From positions 1 to 64,000 of the forward strand of contig NZ_ABVL01000017.1 in assembly GCF_000173075.1 (NCBI RefSeq): a DNA stretch of 64,000 nt. Direction: 5' to 3'. The translations under genes were made by a program, and so were the position numbers. This stretch comes from Chthoniobacter flavus Ellin428. Its GTDB lineage: Bacteria > Verrucomicrobiota > Verrucomicrobiia > Chthoniobacterales > Chthoniobacteraceae. The notes beneath the pieces were generated by a model. The model was not told the origin of the DNA, searched no databases, and saw nothing but the letters and a program-made list of their open reading frames with translations. Of the stretch, positions 62,458 through 64,000 are shown piece by piece; the first letter of the stretch is position 1, and each line of letters opens with the position of its first letter.

Positions 62458-63213
62458 ATGAACATCCTCATCCTCGCCGCCGGCTACGCTACGCGCCTCT
62501 ACCCCTTGACGCAAAACAAGGCCAAGCCGCTGCTCGAAGTGGCCGGCAAGCCGATGATGGAATGGGTGATCGACAATCTCGCGCCGATCGAGGGCATCGA
62601 GAAGGTTTATGTGGTGACGAACAGCAAGTTCGCCGCTGATTTCCAGGCGTGGGCGGATCATTACAATCAGACGCACGCCAAGCTGGCCTTCGAGATCATC
62701 AACGACGGCTCGACCAGCGACGCGGACAAACTCGGGGCGATCGGTGACATCAATCTGGTCATCAGCCGCGCGGGTCTGGCCAGCAGCGACCTCATCGTGG
62801 TCGCCGGCGATAACCTTTTCAACCAGAGCCTCCAGGACTTCGGCACCTTCTGCCAGTCGAAGCAGCAGCCGGTGCTCGGCGTTTACGATGTGGGCAACCT
62901 GACCGAGGCGAAGAAATACGGCGTCGTGGCCGTGAATGGATCGGGCGAAATTAGCAGTTTTGAGGAAAAACCGGCCGAGCCGAAGAGCACGCTCATCGGG
63001 ATCGCCCTGTACTATTACCCGGCGAAAGTGGTCGCCGAATTCGTCACCTACCTCGCGGCGGGCAACAACCCGGACCAGCCGGGACGGTTCGTTCAGTGGC
63101 TCTACCAGCGGACGCCGGTGCAGACGTGGCAGGTGCCGGGCACGTGGTTCGACGTGGGCAGCAAGGAGACCTTGGAAGAGGCGAATCGCATTTTTGCGGA
63201 GTTCAAAGGTTAA
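62458..63213 (+). CDS. Sugar-phosphate nucleotidyltransferase (NDP-sugar synthase)
   Basis: This 251-residue enzyme has the nucleotide-binding loop LAAGYATRLYPLTQNKAKPL, the lysine in KPLLEVAGKPMMEWV, the product aspartate region VVAGDNLF, and the closing PGTWFDVGSKETL. It makes an NDP-sugar from NTP and a sugar 1-phosphate, most like glucose-1-phosphate thymidylyl- or uridylyltransferases. The precise sugar cannot be read. It is divergent from lexA, sharing a 113-base intergenic region. Confidence 0.9.
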   Translation: MNILILAAGYATRLYPLTQNKAKPLLEVAGKPMMEWVIDNLAPIEGIEKVYVVTNSKFAADFQAWADHYNQTHAKLAFEIINDGSTSDADKLGAIGDINLVISRAGLASSDLIVVAGDNLFNQSLQDFGTFCQSKQQPVLGVYDVGNLTEAKKYGVVAVNGSGEISSFEEKPAEPKSTLIGIALYYYPAKVVAEFVTYLAAGNNPDQPGRFVQWLYQRTPVQTWQVPGTWFDVGSKETLEEANRIFAEFKG

Positions 63214-63571
63214 AATACGGTCAATTTTGGCTGGATAGAGCCAGAATCGGTGTGCCATGCTGGCCTGCGTGGTGGCACGACCCTTGGTGATTGCAGTCTG
63301 CGGCAGTCAATCGGCGAGGCTTGTACCTGACATCACGCAGGGCGATTCGCTGCTGAAGCGAAGGGAAATTCCTCAACAAAAGGCGCTTACAGACGCCACA
63401 CCCACCGGTAACCGCTGATCCCTATTTCGTGTCATTTTTAAGAGAATCTACTCCAAGGCATGTCGGATGCTTCAAAGTCCTGTCCGTAATACTACCAATG
63501 GCTTCCGAACTTCGCCTTCCGTCGACCAATTGCCTCGCATCGGCGCATCCCTACCGCTTACTTTGTGCGTG
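63214..63571. other. Intergenic region, no gene seen
   Basis: I see no coding frame or RNA gene here. The only structure is a small TTCGCT-GCTGA-AGCGAA hairpin at 63346-63362, without a T-tract. Confidence 0.5.
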
Positions 63572-64000
63572 ATGTCTCAACGTCGCGCTCCCAGTTCGCA
63601 TTTTTATTGCGCACTGCGCTGCGGTTGGCTTGTCGTCTGGATGATCCTGATGGTGGCTACAGCCCTGGCGCAGCGGCCCGGCGACGTACGCGAATTCCAG
63701 AAGAAAGCCGAGTTCATCAACAGCTTCACCAAGTTCGTGGAATGGCCCGCACGGAAGTTTGCACAACCGGATTCGCCTTTTGTGATTGGCGTTTACGGAG
63801 CGGACAACATTTCCGCTCTGCTCCAGGAATCAATTCAGGAGCGGCTGATCAAGGGCCGCCCGGTAGTGATCAAACATTTGCTCAACAAAGAGGAACTGCA
63901 CAGCTGTCATGTCCTTTTCATCAGCCGCTCGGAGCGCGATCGCCTGGGGCCGATCCTGGCCGAGGTGCGGCGCGAAAATGTGCTCACGGTGGGCGAATGC
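63572..64000 (+). CDS. YfiR-family periplasmic protein (partial, runs off the window)
   Basis: 143 codons are visible. A signal peptide (GWLVVWMILMVATALAQRPG) is followed by the YfiR pattern: KAEFINSFTKFVEWPA, FVIGVYGADNISALLQE, then CHVLFISRSERDRL and ENVLTVGE. In Pseudomonas YfiR is a periplasmic inhibitor of the diguanylate cyclase YfiN. In other phyla such genes often precede a TonB receptor, histidine kinase or GGDEF protein, which would lie beyond this window. The start is taken as the ATG at 63572. Confidence 0.87.
   Translation, partial: MSQRRAPSSHFYCALRCGWLVVWMILMVATALAQRPGDVREFQKKAEFINSFTKFVEWPARKFAQPDSPFVIGVYGADNISALLQESIQERLIKGRPVVIKHLLNKEELHSCHVLFISRSERDRLGPILAEVRRENVLTVGEC

Noticed and set aside
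63214..63571. Riboswitch upstream of the YfiR gene
   Set aside because: I looked for a cyclic-di-GMP-type aptamer but found only a small unrelated hairpin.

Overview
The window reads as a chromosomal segment of a GC-rich Gram-negative bacterium, most likely a member of Verrucomicrobiota. The evidence is a bamA-ompH-lpxD outer-membrane operon, menaquinone made by the futalosine route (mqnC), a lexA gene whose start overlaps a perfect TGTTC-N4-GAACA palindrome (the LexA motif described for Verrucomicrobia), sigma-factor/Ser-Thr-kinase pairing, an SHD1-domain protein, and intergenic repeats of the kind common in Verrucomicrobia and Planctomycetes. The class cannot be fixed from the sequence alone.

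Layout. 1-11.6 kb: mscL, yqeY, ispD, an M16 peptidase, smc, a flavin disulfide oxidoreductase, cutA and mnmA. 12.3-17 kb: SprT-like peptidase, lpxD, ompH and bamA (envelope assembly; bamA carries one frameshift). 17-25.3 kb: mqnC, pyrD, mnmE, hisC, a frameshifted transmembrane Ser/Thr kinase and its upstream sigma-like factor. 25.4-42.8 kb: mostly secreted or envelope proteins (two esterase-type hydrolases, a frameshifted DUF1080 protein, a GH79-like glycosidase, AsmA-like protein, lemA-TPM-TPM operon, orphan DltD, SHD1/cysteine-peptidase-like protein, GT2 glycosyltransferase) plus lipA. 42.85-47.79 kb: two nested IS66-family elements. 47.76-54 kb: a visibly AT-richer accessory island with a DUF4297-HerA antiphage pair whose herA is cut off by the IS66 end, a divergent two-gene module encoding a small membrane protein and a PD-(D/E)XK nuclease, and a Fic protein. 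54.3-64 kb: TamB/AsmA-like protein coupled to a site-2 protease, a RAYT transposase flanked by its palindromic repeats, a stand-alone 5'-3' exonuclease, lexA with a tiny membrane-protein gene behind it, a sugar nucleotidyltransferase, and the start of a YfiR-family gene that leaves the window.

Three observations stand out. (1) The accessory island holds a broken DUF4297-HerA system next to an apparently intact, unnamed membrane-protein/nuclease module. (2) A 48-codon membrane-protein gene sits 13 bases behind lexA, which suggests an SOS-induced function. (3) Many genes end in large hairpins built from degenerate short repeats, each with a different repeated word but all placed just 3' of a stop codon. 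Three conserved genes carry single-base frameshifts, so small indel errors in the sequence must be considered. I saw no rRNA or tRNA gene and no CRISPR array.
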